Both the position numbers and the translations under genes were made by a program. The notes beneath the pieces were generated by a model. It did no database searches, was not told the origin of the DNA, and was given only the letters and a program-made list of their open reading frames with translations. A stretch of DNA of 64,000 nucleotides, taken from the NCBI RefSeq assembly GCF_900129565.1, contig NZ_FQWD01000005.1, positions 137,941-201,940 of the forward strand. The letters run 5' to 3'. Below are positions 44,193-54,403 of this stretch, piece after piece. Each line of letters starts with the position of its first letter. The stretch's first letter is position 1. Source of the stretch: Marisediminitalea aggregata. Its GTDB lineage: Bacteria > Pseudomonadota > Gammaproteobacteria > Enterobacterales > Alteromonadaceae.

Positions 44193-44828
44193 ATGAGTAC
44201 ATTACTGGGCAACTTGTTTATTTTGGCGGCGCCGTCGGGTGCGGGCAAATCGAGCTTGATTAAAGCGTTGCTGGCGAAAACGCCGCCAACCGGCGCGAAT
44301 CCGCTGCAGGTGTCGGTATCACATACTACCCGTAAGCCGCGTCCGGGCGAAGTGAATGGTGAGCACTATCATTTTGTGTCGCACGCTGAATTTGAAGCGC
44401 TGATCGCGCAAAACGCGTTTTTTGAGTACGCCGAAGTGTTCGGTAATTACTATGGCACGTCGCGGATCACCATTGAAGAAACCCTGCATCAGGGTATCGA
44501 TGTGTTTCTGGATATCGACTGGCAGGGCGCGCGCCAGGTTAAAAAGCTGATGCCCGACACCTGCGGCGTATTTATTTTGCCACCGTCTGTTGAGACGCTG
44601 CGCCAACGCCTTGAAGGCCGTGGTCAGGATGATGAGAGTGTGATTGCTAAGCGCATGGCGGAAGCGGTGTCTGAAATGTCGCACTACAATGAGTTCGATT
44701 ACGTGCTGATCAACGACGATTTTGACACCACGCTGGCCGAATTAAACAACATTGTGCAGGCACAGCGACTCAGAACGCATAAACAACAGCTGCGGCATGA
44801 TGCGCTGGTCAAGGCGTTATTGGCCTAA
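44193..44828 (+). CDS. gmk: Guanylate kinase
   Basis: A 211-residue kinase. P-loop [17 protein letters not shown]-binding [21 protein letters not shown] and [12 protein letters not shown], and [11 protein letters not shown] as the nucleotide-binding acid region. It makes GDP from GMP, feeding GTP and (p)ppGpp synthesis. It heads the gmk-rpoZ-spoT block, with its own leader of about 210 bp. Confidence 0.96.
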   Translation: MSTLLGNLFILAAPSGAGKSSLIKALLAKTPPTGANPLQVSVSHTTRKPRPGEVNGEHYHFVSHAEFEALIAQNAFFEYAEVFGNYYGTSRITIEETLHQGIDVFLDIDWQGARQVKKLMPDTCGVFILPPSVETLRQRLEGRGQDDESVIAKRMAEAVSEMSHYNEFDYVLINDDFDTTLAELNNIVQAQRLRTHKQQLRHDALVKALLA

Positions 44829-44918
44829 GCACAAATTTAGTACTACCCTTTTTACGCCGTGTTGTTGTATACTACGCGGCCATTTTTAGTAATAGTATTG
44901 TTCAGTTCGGAGATATAC

Positions 44919-45191
44919 ATGGCTCGCGTTACAGTCGAAGATGCAGTAGATAAAGTTGGTAACCGTTTTGACCTGGTGCTGGTTGCTGCGCGTCGTGCTC
45001 GCCAAATCGCTACAGAAGGCAAAGAGCCTATGGTTGATGTTAGTAACGACAAACCTACCGTTACTGCATTGCGCGAAATCGAAGAAGGTCTGGTAACAGC
45101 AGAAACCATCGAACAGGATGAGCTGCGTGACCAACAAAGTCAGGACCACGTAGAGTTTGCTTCAGTAGCAAATATTCTGTCTGACCAGTAA
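44919..45191 (+). CDS. rpoZ: RNA polymerase omega subunit
   Basis: A 90-residue omega subunit: [20 protein letters not shown] and [16 protein letters not shown] match the family, and the acidic tail ([13 protein letters not shown]) is typical. The start at 44919 is supported by CGGAG eight bases upstream; a frame extending to 44859 is not credible. It helps assemble RNA polymerase and with the beta' subunit forms a ppGpp site, so pairing with spoT makes sense. Confidence 0.96.
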   Translation: MARVTVEDAVDKVGNRFDLVLVAARRARQIATEGKEPMVDVSNDKPTVTALREIEEGLVTAETIEQDELRDQQSQDHVEFASVANILSDQ

Positions 45192-45223
45192 GCCGATCGG
45201 CCTCTGGAAGCACTTTTTGACAG

Positions 45224-45260
45224 CGCCAGTGATTCTTGTTTAAGAAACACTGGCGTTTTT
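45224..45260 (+). terminator. Terminator between rpoZ and spoT
   Basis: CGCCAGTG (45224-45231) pairs with CACTGGCG (45248-45255), extended inside by TTCTT/AAGAA, and is followed by TTTTT. A strong intrinsic terminator, so spoT probably has its own promoter or depends on read-through. Confidence 0.85.
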
Positions 45261-45325
45261 CGTTGGAAAGAAGCTCATTTCACCGTATTCTTAACGCTTG
45301 ATATTATTGGAAATGCGTAACAAAC

Positions 45326-47431
45326 GTGTATCTGTTTGAAGGGTTAAAGCAAAAAATCGCCGAATACTTGCCGCCTGAACGAGTGAAACTCGTACAGGAC
45401 TCTTTTGTATTGGCTCACGAAGCGCACGATGGGCAGATGCGCTCGAGTGGCGATCCCTATATCACTCACCCGGTCGCAGTTGCCAGTATTTTGGCCGATA
45501 TGCACATGGACCATGAAACCCTCATGGCTGCCTTGCTGCACGACGTTATCGAAGACACCCACTACAGCCAGGAAGATTTAGCGGACGCCTTTGGCGATAC
45601 CGTTGCTGATCTGGTGGAAGGGGTGAGTAAGCTGGACAAAATTGCGTTTAGCAGCAAACAAGAAGCCCAGGCTGAAAACTTTCGTAAGATGATGATGGCC
45701 ATGGTGCAGGATATTCGGGTTATTCTGATCAAGCTGGCCGACCGCACGCACAACATGCGTACACTGGGTTCCTTACGCCCGGACAAGCGCCGCCGCATTG
45801 CACTGGAAACGCTGGAAATCTACTCGCCCATTGCACACCGCCTGGGTATTCACGATATTAAAAACGAACTGGAAGACCTCGGCTTTCAGGCGATGTATCC
45901 CATGCGCCACCGCGCATTAAAGTCTGCCGTTAAACAGGCCCGGGGCAATCGCAAAGAAATCATCGAAAATATTCGTCAGGAATTATCTACCCGTTTAGCG
46001 GAATACAAAATCGACGCCACCGTACTGGGGCGCGAAAAACACCTGTATTCCATTTACCGCAAAATGAAAAACAAAGAAAAGATGTTCAACGAAGTCATGG
46101 ACATCTATGCGTTTCGTATTGTGGTGCATTCAGTGGATGACTGTTATCGCTCGCTGGGTGCGATGCACGGGTTGTACAAGCCAATTGAGACCCGTTTTAA
46201 AGATTACATTGCGATACCGCGCACCAACGGCTATCAGTCGTTGCACACGTCGTTAGTGGGTCCGCACGGTATTCCGGTTGAAGTACAAATTCGTACCGTA
46301 GCCATGGACCAAATGGCCGACAAAGGCGTTGCAGCGCACTGGCTGTACAAAGAGTCTGGCGACGGCACAACCGCACAGCTGCGCGCACGCAAATGGATGC
46401 AGTCGCTGCTGGAATTACAGCAAAGCGCCAGCTCGTCATTTGAATTTATTGAAAGCGTAAAGACCGATTTATTCCCGGATGAGATTTACGTATTCACACC
46501 GGATGGCAGAATTATTGAGTTACCGGCGGGCGCAACCGCGGTGGACTTCGCTTATGCGGTGCACTCCGATATCGGTAATACCTGCGTAGGTGTGCGGGTT
46601 GAGCGTCGCAACTTCAGCCTGAGCAAGCCGTTGGAAAATGGCCAGACGGTAGAAATTATTACGTCGCCCAAAGCGAAGCCGAATGCGAATTGGCTGAACT
46701 TTGTGGTGAGTGCCCGGGCGCGTACTCGCATTCGTCAGTACCTGAGAAAGCAACAGTCGCAAGAAGCCATTAACATGGGTAACCGCCTGTTGCGTCATGC
46801 ATTGGGTGCGGTAAAACTGGATGATATTTCTCAGGAAGATATCGATCGCGTCGTGGCTGAAACCAAGCACGAAACGTTCGATGATTTGTTGGTAGACATT
46901 GGGCTGGGTAACGAGCTTAGCGCCATTGTTGCGCGCCGTTTATTGGGCGAAAGCGAAGATATCGAGAAGAAAGGCAATGTGGCCATTCGCGGCACCGAAG
47001 GCCTGTTGGTGACGTATGCCCGTTGTTGCCACCCTATTCCGGACGACGAAATTGTATCGGTACTGAGCCCGGGTAAAGGCATGACCATTCACCAAAACGG
47101 TTGCCCGAATATTCGCAAGCTGGCTAAAGAGGAGCCGCAGCGAGTATTGCGCATGCAGTGGGACGAAGAACCACAGGGTGAATTTAAAGCCTCGCTGCGT
47201 ATTGAACTGTTTAATCACCAGGGCACGCTGGCGAACCTGACCAATAATATCGCCGCCTGCGATTCCAATATTATTGGCCTGCAAACGGAAGAAAAAGAGA
47301 GCAATGTTTACTTCGTGGACATTGAGCTGACCACTTATAATCGGGTGCATTTGGCCAATGTCATGCGTAAAATTCGCACCATGCCCGAAGTACAAAAAGT
47401 GTCGCGACACAGCCAGTCGCGCCATCAATAA
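45326..47431 (+). CDS. spoT: Bifunctional (p)ppGpp synthetase/hydrolase SpoT
   Basis: A 701-residue RSH protein. HD hydrolase domain: [19 protein letters not shown] and [11 protein letters not shown], then [12 protein letters not shown]. Synthetase domain: YAFRIVV and [19 protein letters not shown] domain from about residue 385 ([19 protein letters not shown]) and a C-terminal ACT domain. Both catalytic centres look intact, so it should make and degrade (p)ppGpp. The start codon is GTG; the ribosome site is weak. It lies in the classical gmk-rpoZ-spoT-trmH-recG order. Confidence 0.95.
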   Translation: MYLFEGLKQKIAEYLPPERVKLVQDSFVLAHEAHDGQMRSSGDPYITHPVAVASILADMHMDHETLMAALLHDVIEDTHYSQEDLADAFGDTVADLVEGVSKLDKIAFSSKQEAQAENFRKMMMAMVQDIRVILIKLADRTHNMRTLGSLRPDKRRRIALETLEIYSPIAHRLGIHDIKNELEDLGFQAMYPMRHRALKSAVKQARGNRKEIIENIRQELSTRLAEYKIDATVLGREKHLYSIYRKMKNKEKMFNEVMDIYAFRIVVHSVDDCYRSLGAMHGLYKPIETRFKDYIAIPRTNGYQSLHTSLVGPHGIPVEVQIRTVAMDQMADKGVAAHWLYKESGDGTTAQLRARKWMQSLLELQQSASSSFEFIESVKTDLFPDEIYVFTPDGRIIELPAGATAVDFAYAVHSDIGNTCVGVRVERRNFSLSKPLENGQTVEIITSPKAKPNANWLNFVVSARARTRIRQYLRKQQSQEAINMGNRLLRHALGAVKLDDISQEDIDRVVAETKHETFDDLLVDIGLGNELSAIVARRLLGESEDIEKKGNVAIRGTEGLLVTYARCCHPIPDDEIVSVLSPGKGMTIHQNGCPNIRKLAKEEPQRVLRMQWDEEPQGEFKASLRIELFNHQGTLANLTNNIAACDSNIIGLQTEEKESNVYFVDIELTTYNRVHLANVMRKIRTMPEVQKVSRHSQSRHQ

Positions 47432-47454
47432 CTTTATTACCCACAGGACTCATT

Positions 47455-47841
47455 ATGTCTAAGTCAATCATTCAAACCGATAACGCGCCTGCAGCGATTG
47501 GTACTTACAGCCAGGCTGTGAAAGCAGGCACGACAGTGTATTTGTCGGGTCAGATCCCTTTGGTGCCGGAAACCATGCAACTGGTGTCTGATGATTTTGC
47601 AGAACAAGCCACTCAGGTGTTCGAAAACATCAAAGCAGTGTGTGAAGCGGCTGGCGGTACTACTAATGATTTGGTGAAAGTAAACATTTACTTACTTGAT
47701 CTTGGTAACTTCGCTACCGTGAATGAAATCATGGCAAAGTACTTTACTAAGCCCTACCCGGCTCGCGCTGCAATTGGTATTAAAGCGCTGCCTAAAGATG
47801 CGCTGATCGAGATCGATGGCGTGATGGAACTGCCGGAGTAA
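47455..47841 (+). CDS. ridA: RidA enamine/imine deaminase
   Basis: A 128-residue RidA/YjgF protein. It has [36 protein letters not shown] and the conserved Arg in [23 protein letters not shown]. It hydrolyses reactive enamines formed by PLP enzymes, protecting the cell from 2-aminoacrylate. It lies 23 bp past spoT and 3 bp before trmH, a position seen in several gammaproteobacteria. Confidence 0.94.
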   Translation: MSKSIIQTDNAPAAIGTYSQAVKAGTTVYLSGQIPLVPETMQLVSDDFAEQATQVFENIKAVCEAAGGTTNDLVKVNIYLLDLGNFATVNEIMAKYFTKPYPARAAIGIKALPKDALIEIDGVMELPE

Positions 47842-47844
47842 GTC

Positions 47845-48549
47845 ATGACCCCTGAACGTTACCAGCGTATTAGGGATATGCTGGCTAAACGTCAGACGGA
47901 TTTGACCGTATGTCTGGAGAACGTCCACAAGCCGCACAATGTGTCGGCTGTGGTACGCACCTGTGATGCCATTGGTATTCACAAGGTTCACGCGGTGTGG
48001 GAAAACCAGTACCGCGTGCGTTCCGGCACAGCAATGGGCAGTCAACAATGGGTAAACGTGGATACACATGAAAATGTGACCGACGCCATTGGCGCGCTCA
48101 AAGCACAAAATATGCAGGTGCTGGTTACTCACTTATCCGATAAAGCGGTAGATTTTCGCGACATCGATTACACCAAGCCCACGGCTATTTTGTTTGGGCA
48201 GGAGAAGTACGGTGTGACTGACGAAGCCATCGCTATGTGCGATCAGGATATCGTAATCCCCATGGTAGGCATGGTGCAGTCGCTCAATGTATCGGTAGCA
48301 GCCGCACTGGTGCTGTATGAAGCACAACGACAGCGCCAGATAGCCGGTATGTATGATGTGCAGCATCTTTCAGAGGAAGAGTGTCAGCGTATGCTGTTCG
48401 AGGGGGGCTACCCGGTTCTCACTAAGGTGTGTAAGCGCAAAGGCATCCCATACCCGCCCATTGACGAACAGGGGCAAATCGCTGCTGACGACAGTTGGTG
48501 GCAGCAAATGCAGTTATCTACCCGCGCATTGGCGTCACTCAACGCATAA
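47845..48549 (+). CDS. trmH: tRNA (guanosine-18-2'-O)-methyltransferase TrmH
   Basis: A 234-residue SPOUT methyltransferase. The three SpoU motifs are clear: NVSAVVRTCDAIGI, AILFGQEKYGVTDEA and VGMVQSLNVSVAAALVLYE. N- and C-terminal extensions match TrmH, which methylates G18 in the tRNA D-loop. It is closely linked to ridA and spoT, with a terminator 38 bases past its stop, so recG is not in the same transcript by default. Confidence 0.94.
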   Translation: MTPERYQRIRDMLAKRQTDLTVCLENVHKPHNVSAVVRTCDAIGIHKVHAVWENQYRVRSGTAMGSQQWVNVDTHENVTDAIGALKAQNMQVLVTHLSDKAVDFRDIDYTKPTAILFGQEKYGVTDEAIAMCDQDIVIPMVGMVQSLNVSVAAALVLYEAQRQRQIAGMYDVQHLSEEECQRMLFEGGYPVLTKVCKRKGIPYPPIDEQGQIAADDSWWQQMQLSTRALASLNA

Positions 48550-48587
48550 ATCCCGTTTTTTGCGCTAAACGCAGCAATACAGGAAAG

Positions 48588-48613
48588 AAAAAGACCGCTT
48601 TGCAGGTCTTTTT
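48588..48613 (+). terminator. Terminator after trmH
   Basis: AAAAAGACC and GGTCTTTTT are perfect 9-base arms around an 8-base loop, with the T-run inside the 3' arm. Confidence 0.85.
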
Positions 48614-48641
48614 ATATTCCTGAATGACTGTGAGAAACCCT

Positions 48642-49268
48642 ATGCGTTCTATTTTAGTATTAGCACTGTTTGTAAGTGTTCTTGTTGCACCACTTTCCAT
48701 GGCACAACCGCGCGAGATTGCACCAGAAGCATCCGCTGTTCGTCCATTACTTAATGGCATGACCATTCCCAATGTTACGGTAAAACTGGCCGACGGTTCA
48801 CCAGTAAGTCTGGCTGCGCTAACCATGCAAAAGCCAACGGTGATTCTGTTTTATCGCGGCGGCTGGTGCCCGTATTGCAATCGCCAGTTTGCTGAACTGC
48901 AAACTGTTGAGCAGGATATTATCGACCTCGGTTACCAAATTCTGGCTATCTCGCCGGAAACACCAGAAAACCTGCAAAAGCAGGCACTGAAAACAGAAAT
49001 GAAAGTAACGCAGTTGTCGGATACCGACCTGAACGCTATTCGCGAGTTTGGATTGGGCTTTCACGTCGACAAGGTTACGCAGATGCGATACGCCGCCAAT
49101 AACATTAATCTGGCTAAAGACGCTGACGGCAAAGCGGTATTACCAGCGCCAGGTGTCTTTATTGTGAATCAGAAAGGTCAGGTGGAATTCAGCTATGTAA
49201 ACCCGGACTTTAAAGTACGCCCTTCGGCAGAGCTAATTTTAAACGTCGCAAAAGTACTGGCGAAATAA
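48642..49268 (+). CDS. Secreted AhpC/TSA-type peroxiredoxin-like protein
   Basis: A thioredoxin-fold protein with an N-terminal signal (MRSILVLALFVSVLVAPLSMA), so periplasmic. The active-site stretch FYRGGWCPYCNRQFAEL contains a CxxC and belongs to the peroxiredoxin-like AhpC/TSA group. It may reduce peroxides or act as a disulfide reductase. The start at 48642 puts the signal at the N-terminus; an in-frame ATG six codons upstream is also possible. It lies between trmH and recG, where many relatives have no gene. Confidence 0.85.
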   Translation: MRSILVLALFVSVLVAPLSMAQPREIAPEASAVRPLLNGMTIPNVTVKLADGSPVSLAALTMQKPTVILFYRGGWCPYCNRQFAELQTVEQDIIDLGYQILAISPETPENLQKQALKTEMKVTQLSDTDLNAIREFGLGFHVDKVTQMRYAANNINLAKDADGKAVLPAPGVFIVNQKGQVEFSYVNPDFKVRPSAELILNVAKVLAK

Positions 49269-49277
49269 TCGCTATCG

Positions 49278-49299
49278 AGTCGGGCCGGCGTGCCCGACT
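49278..49299. terminator. Hairpin between convergent peroxiredoxin-like and PaiB genes
   Basis: AGTCGGGC and GCCCGACT are perfect 8-base arms with a 6-base loop, just past one stop codon and touching the other. There is no clear T-run, so termination strength is uncertain. Confidence 0.6.
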
Positions 49300-49915
49300 A
49301 GCCTTCCGGGCATGCAATCTGGTGGCGTTGCATGTAATCAATCAGGTCTAGGGCATCGTGTCTGCCGGTATTGACCAAGCCATTGTAGACGCCGGTTTTG
49401 TCGGCAGCTGACTTGTGCTGACCCAACTTCCTGACCCCTTCCAGCGAGGTAACGCGCAGTTGAATGCCCACAATACCCCTGAGTAATTTTTGTTGGTAGT
49501 CGGCTTGTGCACTGCCAGATTCAGGACGTGCCATGTCAGGCTCGAACTTGTCCATGATGCGGTCAATGACCTCCAGGGTGGCAGTATCGTCCAGTGCGTT
49601 CAAGTGCCCCTTGGCGTGTACAGCAACATAGTTCCAGGTGGGAACATTGGGCGAACTTGCGTACCAGCCAGGCGAAATATATGCGTGTGGCCCGGCAAAG
49701 ACAGCTAGCGATTCGGTATTATCCAGTTTTTTCCAGTGTGGGTTCCCACGGGCCACGTGTCCTTCCAGAACCAGGTCGTCGCCGTCTTGTCTTGCCAGTA
49801 AAGGAATATGCGTTGCCTGCAGATTCTGGCTTACCAGCACCGCAAAGGCGTATTCATCGATAAACGCAAGCTGTTCAGTTTTCTCTTTAAAAGCAAAGGG
49901 CGCGGGGACAAACAT
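49298..49915 (-). CDS. PaiB-like FMN-binding protein
   Basis: About 205 residues with the PaiB layout: MFVPAPFAFKE at the start, THIPLLARQDGDDLVLEGHVARGNPHWK, GPHAYISPGWYAS and NYVAVHAKG. The split-barrel fold binds flavin; the Bacillus protein was described as a negative regulator of sporulation and protease genes, but in gammaproteobacteria the role is unclear and an enzyme is as likely. ATG 49915 is chosen over a TTG four codons upstream. Confidence 0.87.
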   Translation of the reverse strand: MFVPAPFAFKEKTEQLAFIDEYAFAVLVSQNLQATHIPLLARQDGDDLVLEGHVARGNPHWKKLDNTESLAVFAGPHAYISPGWYASSPNVPTWNYVAVHAKGHLNALDDTATLEVIDRIMDKFEPDMARPESGSAQADYQQKLLRGIVGIQLRVTSLEGVRKLGQHKSAADKTGVYNGLVNTGRHDALDLIDYMQRHQIACPEG

Positions 49916-49972
49916 AGCAATTCTCAAAAGCCAACACGAAAACCACAGTTGACCATAATTTGCGTGGCGGTA

Positions 49973-50551
49973 CTAACGAATTTCTACAAATGGCAGGAAT
50001 CGCGGGGCTGACTCGGTTTCGCTGCGTTCAAACTCATTAAATGGCGGGGTAGCTAAATCATCCGGTGGTGCAGCAAGCATATTTAAATCAACCGCCTGAG
50101 CCTTGCCGTAAATTGCGCCATCGCGCACGTCGAACTCGTAGTAAATACCATTCCAGAAATTCGCGCCGAACTCGCCCTTCTTCTTGAACATAAACAACAG
50201 GTCGTGCGATAACCAGCTCAGATCGGTTGCTGTTACTGTGCGAGGTTGCTCATAAGGGTAACGCAGGTGACACCATAGCTCCGGCCCTTCCAGGCACTTC
50301 ATTTCTTTCATCGACAGAAAGTAATCGGTAAAAAGCGCGTAGTCGATATCGATGGTGTAACTGACCCTGTCGCTGTTATCAGTCGGCGTAAATAAAACTG
50401 TGCCGATGGCCAGCTGTTCCCCTTTGTTGCCCATCAATACAATGGTTTTTTTACCGGCAAGTGGGCCCGTAGGTTGGTCATCGGTACTTACACAAGCCAA
50501 TAGCAACAGGCAAATACAGGCTGTTAGTGTGAATCGTGAAATCTGGTACAT
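49973..50551 (-). CDS. Lipoprotein of unknown function
   Basis: About 192 residues: a signal MYQISRFTLTACICLLLLAC with lipobox LLAC (Cys at about 20), then a beta-rich body containing KKTIVLMGNKGEQLAIGTVLF and CLEGPELWCHLRYPYE. No family is recognised. ATG 50551 is preferred over a GTG six bases upstream. It is on the minus strand between paiB-like and recG; a 45-bp gap to the former allows co-transcription. Confidence 0.7.
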   Translation of the reverse strand: MYQISRFTLTACICLLLLACVSTDDQPTGPLAGKKTIVLMGNKGEQLAIGTVLFTPTDNSDRVSYTIDIDYALFTDYFLSMKEMKCLEGPELWCHLRYPYEQPRTVTATDLSWLSHDLLFMFKKKGEFGANFWNGIYYEFDVRDGAIYGKAQAVDLNMLAAPPDDLATPPFNEFERSETESAPRFLPFVEIR

Positions 50552-50776
50552 GAGCACAACAACATGTTCTTTTATTCGTTTAAAAAACTATAGGTGTTTG
50601 CAGCGTTATCGAAAGGGTACTTTAGTACGTTTTATGTCCTCCTTGTTGGTTGCAATGCAGGCGACACTAGGGTGATTGATTCTCGCAGTCCGGCTTAACC
50701 GCGCATTCAGGCTCGCAATGCACTAAGGCTTGAATTACACTGCTGTGTATAAATACAGGAAGGAATATTCATTATT

Positions 50777-52858
50777 ATGCGAGCGGAAGAGTCGCTTGCC
50801 ACGCTACCTATTACACAACTTAAAGGCGTGGGCGCAAAAGTCGCAGAAAAACTCGCGAAAATAGGCTTAAACACCGTGCAGGATGTGCTGTTTCATTTGC
50901 CATCCCGCTACGAAGATCGCACGCGCATCTACACCATTGGTGACTGCCGGCCGTTTACCCACGTCAGCATTTTGGGCGAGGTCATGTCGGCAGATATTCA
51001 GTACGGTAAAAAGCGCATGCTGGTGGTGAAACTCAGTGACGGCACCGGCACCATTACCCTGCGCTTTTTTCACTTCGGCACACTACAACGCAATATGATG
51101 ACGCCCGGCAATGAACTGCGTTGTTTCGGTGAAATTCGCACGGGTAAGTGGGGGCTGGAAATGATGCACCCCGAATTCAAACTCATTGAGGCCGATACCG
51201 AAGAACTGGAAGAAACCCTGACTCCGGTGTATCCCACCACCGAAGGCGTCAAACAACTTACCCTGCGCAACCTAACCGAACAGGCATTAGCCATGCTGGA
51301 TAAAGGCGCGCTGAATGACTTGTTACCCGACGGCATGTACAGCCAGCAGGTGAGTCTGGCTGATGCGTTAAAGCTGGTTCATCGTCCGCCACCCAGCGTA
51401 GCCGTAGAGCAGTTGGAAGACGGTAAACATCCGGCGCAAATGCGTTTAATTCTGGAAGAGCTGCTGGCTCAGCATTTAAGCGTGCTAAAAATCAGGCAGC
51501 AAAGCGATGCGCAGCCGGGTATAGCTATTGACGTAGACAACGGTTTAATTGAAAAGCTGCTAGGGAATTTGCCATTTTCACCTACCGGCGCTCAGCAGCG
51601 TGTGGTAGCTGATATTCAGCAGGATATGCGGCAGCCACGACCAATGATGCGTCTGGTGCAGGGCGATGTAGGCTCAGGTAAAACCCTGGTAGCTGCACTG
51701 GCTGCGTTATCAGCGATTGGGGCGGGTTATCAGGTTGCGTTGATGGCGCCAACGGAGCTGTTGGCAGAGCAACATGCCAATAACTTCAGCCAGTGGCTGG
51801 AGCCATTAGGGATTCAGGTAGGCTGGCTGGCCGGCAAGCTAAAAGGCAAGGCCCGTGAGCAGGTATTGGAAAACCTGGCTAATGGCACCATTCAAATGCT
51901 GGTGGGAACCCATGCGATTTTTCAGGAGCAGGTAACTTACAGTCAACTAGCGCTGGTGATTGTTGATGAGCAACACCGTTTTGGTGTGCATCAGCGACTG
52001 GCGCTGCGTGAAAAAGGCGAGGCCCAGGGGCGCTTCCCGCATCAGCTAATTATGACCGCCACCCCCATCCCCCGCACACTGGCTATGACTGCCTACGCTG
52101 ACTTGGACACCTCGGTGATTGATGAATTACCGCCGGGCCGTACGCCGGTTAAAACCGTGGCTCTGCCCGATACCCGGCGTGGTGATGTAATTGAACGGGT
52201 GCGCGAAGCCTGTGGTGAGCAGGGCCGTCAGGCGTATTGGGTGTGTACGTTGATTGACGAATCCGAAGTGCTGCAGTGTCAGGCAGCAGAAGACACAGCA
52301 GTAATACTCAAAACCGCCCTGCCCGACTTAAATGTGGGGTTGGTTCATGGCCGTTTAAAAGCCGCTGAAAAACTGGCGGTAATGGATGCGTTTAAAGCCG
52401 GTGAACTGGATTTGCTGGTAGCCACCACGGTAATTGAAGTTGGTGTGGACGTGCCCAATGCCAGCCTTATGATCATCGAAAACCCTGAACGCCTCGGGTT
52501 AGCCCAGCTACACCAGCTGCGCGGCCGTGTTGGGCGGGGCGCTGTCGAGAGCCACTGCGTGCTGATGTATCAAAGCCCGCTGTCGAAAACCGCGACCAAG
52601 CGTTTGGCGGTGCTACGCGAATCTAATGACGGCTTTTACATCGCTCAGCGGGACTTAGAAATTCGAGGGCCAGGCGAGTTGATGGGCACCCGCCAGACCG
52701 GTATGGCTGAACTTAAAATTGCCGACTTAGTGCGCGACGCTCAGCTTATTCCACAGGTACAGCATATAGCAGTAAAGCTCTGGCAGGAGTATCCATCCCA
52801 TGCTCAGGCCATCATTAACCGCTGGATTGGTCACAAGGAGCAATATGGTCATGCCTGA
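50777..52858 (+). CDS. recG: ATP-dependent DNA helicase RecG
   Basis: A 693-residue helicase. N-terminal wedge/OB domain (LPSRYEDRTRIYTIGD and VKLSDGTGTITLRFF), Walker A in VQGDVGSGKTLVA, the DExH box VDEQHRFGVHQR, motif III TATPIPRTLAMT, and C-terminal motifs TTVIEVGVDVPNAS and QLRGRVGRG. It regresses stalled replication forks and processes recombination intermediates. Its end overlaps the rsmJ start. Confidence 0.96.
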   Translation: MRAEESLATLPITQLKGVGAKVAEKLAKIGLNTVQDVLFHLPSRYEDRTRIYTIGDCRPFTHVSILGEVMSADIQYGKKRMLVVKLSDGTGTITLRFFHFGTLQRNMMTPGNELRCFGEIRTGKWGLEMMHPEFKLIEADTEELEETLTPVYPTTEGVKQLTLRNLTEQALAMLDKGALNDLLPDGMYSQQVSLADALKLVHRPPPSVAVEQLEDGKHPAQMRLILEELLAQHLSVLKIRQQSDAQPGIAIDVDNGLIEKLLGNLPFSPTGAQQRVVADIQQDMRQPRPMMRLVQGDVGSGKTLVAALAALSAIGAGYQVALMAPTELLAEQHANNFSQWLEPLGIQVGWLAGKLKGKAREQVLENLANGTIQMLVGTHAIFQEQVTYSQLALVIVDEQHRFGVHQRLALREKGEAQGRFPHQLIMTATPIPRTLAMTAYADLDTSVIDELPPGRTPVKTVALPDTRRGDVIERVREACGEQGRQAYWVCTLIDESEVLQCQAAEDTAVILKTALPDLNVGLVHGRLKAAEKLAVMDAFKAGELDLLVATTVIEVGVDVPNASLMIIENPERLGLAQLHQLRGRVGRGAVESHCVLMYQSPLSKTATKRLAVLRESNDGFYIAQRDLEIRGPGELMGTRQTGMAELKIADLVRDAQLIPQVQHIAVKLWQEYPSHAQAIINRWIGHKEQYGHA

Positions 52859-53615
52859 TTCGGTGCCCGTTATTTTCGACAATCAAACTGCGCCCACCGC
52901 CGCTCAACAAGCCGTGCTTGATATTGCACAGCAAGCTGGCCTGGCAATAGCCGCGGAAAGCGACGCAATTTTACAGTTGCACATTGTGGACGACTGCCTG
53001 GTGTTAAACGACGCCAGCGACGCGAAAAGTCAGGGCGTGAAAGTAGACTTTTTATCCGGCCAGAGTCAGTACCGACGGGCCCATGGCGGAGGCAACAAAG
53101 AGCCCATCGCAAAAGCCATTGGATTAAAACAAGGCAACCAGATGTCGGTTGTGGATGCCACGCCGGGGCTAGGTCGCGATGCATTTGTATTAGCAGCACT
53201 GGGCGCTAATGTCACCATGGTTGAGCGCTCACCGGTGGTGTATGCACTGCTGGCAGATGGTTTGCGCAGGCTGGCAATGCAAGAGCCCGAATTAGCATCC
53301 CGTTTTAGTCTGGTGCACGCTAATAGTGCTGAGTACATGCAAACTCAGCCGGCTGGTAGCGTGGAAGCCGTTTATCTGGACCCCATGTTTCCGCATAAGA
53401 AAAAGTCCGCCTTGGTAAAAAAAGAAATGCGTGTTTTTCAGGCTTTGCTGGGCCCGGATGTTGATGCCGATGCATTGTTACCCGCAGCGCAAGCTATTGC
53501 TTTAAAACGCGTTGTTGTTAAGCGCCCGAACAGTGCGCCGTTTTTGGCGCAAACTAAACCTTCCATGGCAATCAGCAGCAAAAAACATCGATTTGATGTA
53601 TATATCAATGTTTAA
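52845..53615 (+). CDS. rsmJ: 16S rRNA (guanine-1516-N2)-methyltransferase RsmJ
   Basis: A 256-residue methyltransferase with VDFLSGQSQYRRAHGGG, SAM motif VVDATPGLGRDAFVLAALG and the catalytic stretch YLDPMFPHKKKSALVKKEM, all diagnostic of RsmJ. It modifies G1516 in 16S rRNA. AAGGAG just before ATG 52845 (alternatively ATG 52851) lies inside the recG end, giving a 14-bp overlap and likely coupled translation. Confidence 0.94.
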   Translation: MVMPDSVPVIFDNQTAPTAAQQAVLDIAQQAGLAIAAESDAILQLHIVDDCLVLNDASDAKSQGVKVDFLSGQSQYRRAHGGGNKEPIAKAIGLKQGNQMSVVDATPGLGRDAFVLAALGANVTMVERSPVVYALLADGLRRLAMQEPELASRFSLVHANSAEYMQTQPAGSVEAVYLDPMFPHKKKSALVKKEMRVFQALLGPDVDADALLPAAQAIALKRVVVKRPNSAPFLAQTKPSMAISSKKHRFDVYINV

Positions 53616-53696
53616 CTATGCTGTTATAGTACTTAAAACAATCTAAAGCGGTTAAGAACGCGCCGCGTTATACACTTTTACACTTGGGAGACGAGC

Positions 53697-54170
53697 ATGT
53701 TAGAAGTTGGTAGTACCTTACCTGAAGTATCGTTTGGCTATATCAAAGATGGCAAAATGACCGATCCGCGCACTAACGAAATTTTTGGCGATAAACGCGT
53801 TGTTGTGTTTGCCGTTCCGGGTGCATTTACACCAACTTGTTCACAGGCGCATCTGCCTGGCTACGTTGCATTGGCCGATAAAATTAAAGCCAAAGGCGTG
53901 GACACTATTGTGTGCCTGAGCGTGAATGACGCCTACGTAATGGATGCCTGGGGTAAAGCCTCGAACGCAGAAGAAATTATGATGCTGGCTGATGGCAACG
54001 GGTTCTTTACCAAAAGTATTGGCATGGACATGAACACCAGTGATTTTGGTGGTACCCGTTCTGTTCGTTACTCTATGCTGGTGGAAGATGGCGAAGTCGT
54101 TAAGATTTTCGTAGAAGATCCAGGCCGCTTTGAAGTGAGCGATGCCGAAACCATGCTGAAAAACCTGTAA
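53697..54170 (+). CDS. Peroxiredoxin (Prx5-type)
   Basis: A 157-residue peroxiredoxin with GAFTPTCSQAHLPGY holding the peroxidatic Cys, and SVNDAYVMDAWGK; no signal peptide. This matches the one-domain Prx5/AhpE-like group that uses glutaredoxin or glutathione as reductant. It removes peroxides in the cytosol. It stands alone between rsmJ and a terminator, with a GGGAG ribosome site. Confidence 0.93.
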   Translation: MLEVGSTLPEVSFGYIKDGKMTDPRTNEIFGDKRVVVFAVPGAFTPTCSQAHLPGYVALADKIKAKGVDTIVCLSVNDAYVMDAWGKASNAEEIMMLADGNGFFTKSIGMDMNTSDFGGTRSVRYSMLVEDGEVVKIFVEDPGRFEVSDAETMLKNL

Positions 54171-54181
54171 TAGTCTGCTGT

Positions 54182-54209
54182 TGCTAAGAAGGCATCTGTC
54201 TTCTTAGCA
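54182..54209 (+). terminator. Terminator after the peroxiredoxin gene
   Basis: TGCTAAGAAG (54182-54191) pairs perfectly with CTTCTTAGCA (54200-54209) around an 8-base loop, followed by TTCCCTT. Confidence 0.8.
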
Positions 54210-54403
54210 TTCCCTTCCTGTTTCACCATTTCCAATTCCTGTGCTTGCTTTAAACAGGCAACGCTCTACCTGATTAGCGCCGTGCCGCTAAATTGCAATT
54301 TATCTTAAGCGTTTTGTGTATTCCGTTTTGCGCAAAATTGTGTCAGTTTAAAAAGTTAACTCACATAACAAATAAAAAACGTTGCCATAAAAAAGGAATC
54401 AGT

